NCBI RefSeq assembly: GCF_900537075.1
Contig: NZ_UNRA01000005.1
Location: 62,001-126,000, forward strand
Reading direction: 5' to 3'
Origin: Tropicibacter sp. Alg240-R139
GTDB taxonomy: Bacteria > Pseudomonadota > Alphaproteobacteria > Rhodobacterales > Rhodobacteraceae
Length of the DNA stretch: 64,000 bases
Under the pieces are notes generated by a model. That model saw nothing but the letters and a program-made list of their open reading frames with translations. It ran no database searches and was not told the origin of the DNA. Position 1 is the stretch's first letter; each line of letters opens with the position of its first letter. Positions 63,235-64,000 of the stretch are shown here, piece by piece. A program made the position numbers and the translations under genes.

Positions 63235-63771
63235 ATGACCACAGGCCACGTCTTTATCGCCACAAGTTTGGACGGCTATGTCGCACGCCCTGATCATGCA
63301 TTGGATTGGCTCATGAAGCAGCCGACCGTCGAAGGCGACGACGGCGGGTTTTCAGCGTTCTTCGATACTGTGGACGGGTTGATCATGGGGGCAGGTTCGT
63401 TTCGAACGGTCGCCGGTTTCGGAAAGTGGCCATATACCAAACCGGTGATTGTTATGAGTCATTCGATGGTCAGTGATGACATTCCCGACGACTTGAAGTC
63501 CAAAGTTGAACTGTCTCAATTGGAACCGGCGGCCTTGATGGAAAGCTTGGATGCGCGTGGCTGGTCGCGTGCTTATGTCGATGGTGGCCGCCTGGTCCAG
63601 TCGTTTCTGCGGGCGGGGTTGATTGCGGATCTGACGATCACCCAAGTGCCCATCCTGATTGGCCAAGGCATCCCGCTGTTCGGGGAGCTGGACCGCGACA
63701 TCGACCTGAAACTGGCAGGTGCCAAGACATTGACGTCCGGCATGTTACAGACCACCTATCGCGTTCTCTGA
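63235..63771 (+). CDS. dihydrofolate reductase/RibD C-terminal domain family protein
   Basis: A 178-residue RibD-C/DHFR-like reductase: GHVFIATSLDGYVARPDHAL at the N-terminus, then DGLIMGAGSFRTVAGFGKWP and AYVDGGRLVQSFLRAGLIAD with PILIGQGIPLFGELDRDIDL. It is a stand-alone YyaP/YwjB-like protein, probably an NADPH reductase of unknown substrate. AAAGGAG precedes the ATG. Confidence 0.84.
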   Translation: MTTGHVFIATSLDGYVARPDHALDWLMKQPTVEGDDGGFSAFFDTVDGLIMGAGSFRTVAGFGKWPYTKPVIVMSHSMVSDDIPDDLKSKVELSQLEPAALMESLDARGWSRAYVDGGRLVQSFLRAGLIADLTITQVPILIGQGIPLFGELDRDIDLKLAGAKTLTSGMLQTTYRVL

Positions 63772-63777
63772 TCCAAA

Positions 63778-64000
63778 CTAACCAACAGCAACCCGGGGTC
63801 GTCCGCTGGCCTCGACGGTCAACATTCCTTCGACGAACACATCCCGAGCTTCAATTCGGGCGGTGCGGATGTCACGTTCGACCAGAACCCTGATATCCGC
63901 CGCACCTGCGGCTTTGGCTTCACCTTCGGCTTCTTGGCGTAAAACCGTCTCTAACAAGGTCAAAGCCGCATCGGATTCGGTAAAATCTTGCGGTCCGGTT
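63778..64000 (-). CDS. partial gene at right edge, unrecognised
   Basis: The minus-strand frame is open to the window edge, giving at least 73 C-terminal residues: PQDFTESDAALTLLETVLRQ, EAEGEAKAAGAADIRVLVER, then RTARIEARDVFVEGMLTVEA. No stop or sure start is reached, so the gene continues beyond 64000. Alternating charged segments suggest a soluble alpha/beta domain. Family not identified. Confidence 0.5.
   Translation of the reverse strand, partial: TGPQDFTESDAALTLLETVLRQEAEGEAKAAGAADIRVLVERDIRTARIEARDVFVEGMLTVEASGRPRVAVG

Noticed and set aside
1-64000. tRNA, rRNA, CRISPR array, prophage or replication origin
   Set aside because: No cloverleaf-like segments, regular repeat-spacer units, phage structural genes or DnaA-box clusters were noticed on reading; a tRNAscan/CRISPR search was not possible.

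Overview
The window reads as chromosomal DNA of a marine alphaproteobacterium of the roseobacter group (Rhodobacteraceae). This is inferred from GC-rich coding style, two TRAP-type and one tripartite tricarboxylate transporter, the urt/ure layout, a DUF6525 gene and many Rieske/M24/aldolase-type catabolic genes. No rRNA, tRNA, CRISPR array or phage module was seen.

Layout. 0.1-2.9 kb: a minus-strand operon with a benzoate-type CoA ligase, an alpha/beta hydrolase and a DUF309 protein. 3.2-9.2 kb: urea ABC transporter urtABCDE (minus), divergent from 9.6-15.0 kb urease ureDABCEFG (plus). The urease operon holds a 53-residue His-rich membrane ORF between ureA and ureB and an antisense coiled-coil ORF between ureC and ureE. 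15.0-21.2 kb: a minus-strand 3-hydroxybenzoate/gentisate operon (gentisate dioxygenase, fumarylpyruvate hydrolase, flavin hydroxylase) with a DctPQM TRAP transporter. 21.7-25.0 kb: a XRE-cupin regulator, a DUF6525 protein, acetyl-CoA acetyltransferase and a short reductive-dehalogenase-like Fe-S protein. 25.3-34.5 kb: a GntR regulator and Asp/Glu-racemase-like protein, convergent with a TPP enzyme, a fumarase-superfamily lyase and tctCBA, with a divergent LysR gene and a small flavodoxin-like protein.

34.7-46.9 kb is a decaying zone. It mixes intact genes (FAH-family protein, MBL hydrolase, AraC regulator, cupin, XRE-cupin regulator) with relics: a DctP-DctM chimera, a carboxymuconolactone decarboxylase with an internal deletion, a sulfatase fragment, an integrase/IS5 scar, a DUF1989-GcvT gene split by a deletion, a frameshifted betaine-type permease joined at its 5' end to a truncated DUF3445 oxidase gene, and dppBCD remnants ending in an aldehyde dehydrogenase fragment. 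Most breakpoints are deletions inside genes.

47.3-53.4 kb is an intact operon of unknown pathway: class II aldolase, Rieske oxygenase, PanB-like enzyme, DddP-like M24 protein and sterol-desaturase-like hydroxylase, with a divergent LysR gene and a short repeat outside each end. It is my best candidate for an undescribed system. 53.5-64.0 kb holds housekeeping and stress genes: VOC protein, ArsC, adenine deaminase, AMP nucleosidase, HU, NTF2-like protein, GFA protein, EamA exporter, MsrB/MsrA, a second class II aldolase, a RibD/DHFR-like reductase and a partial gene at the right edge.
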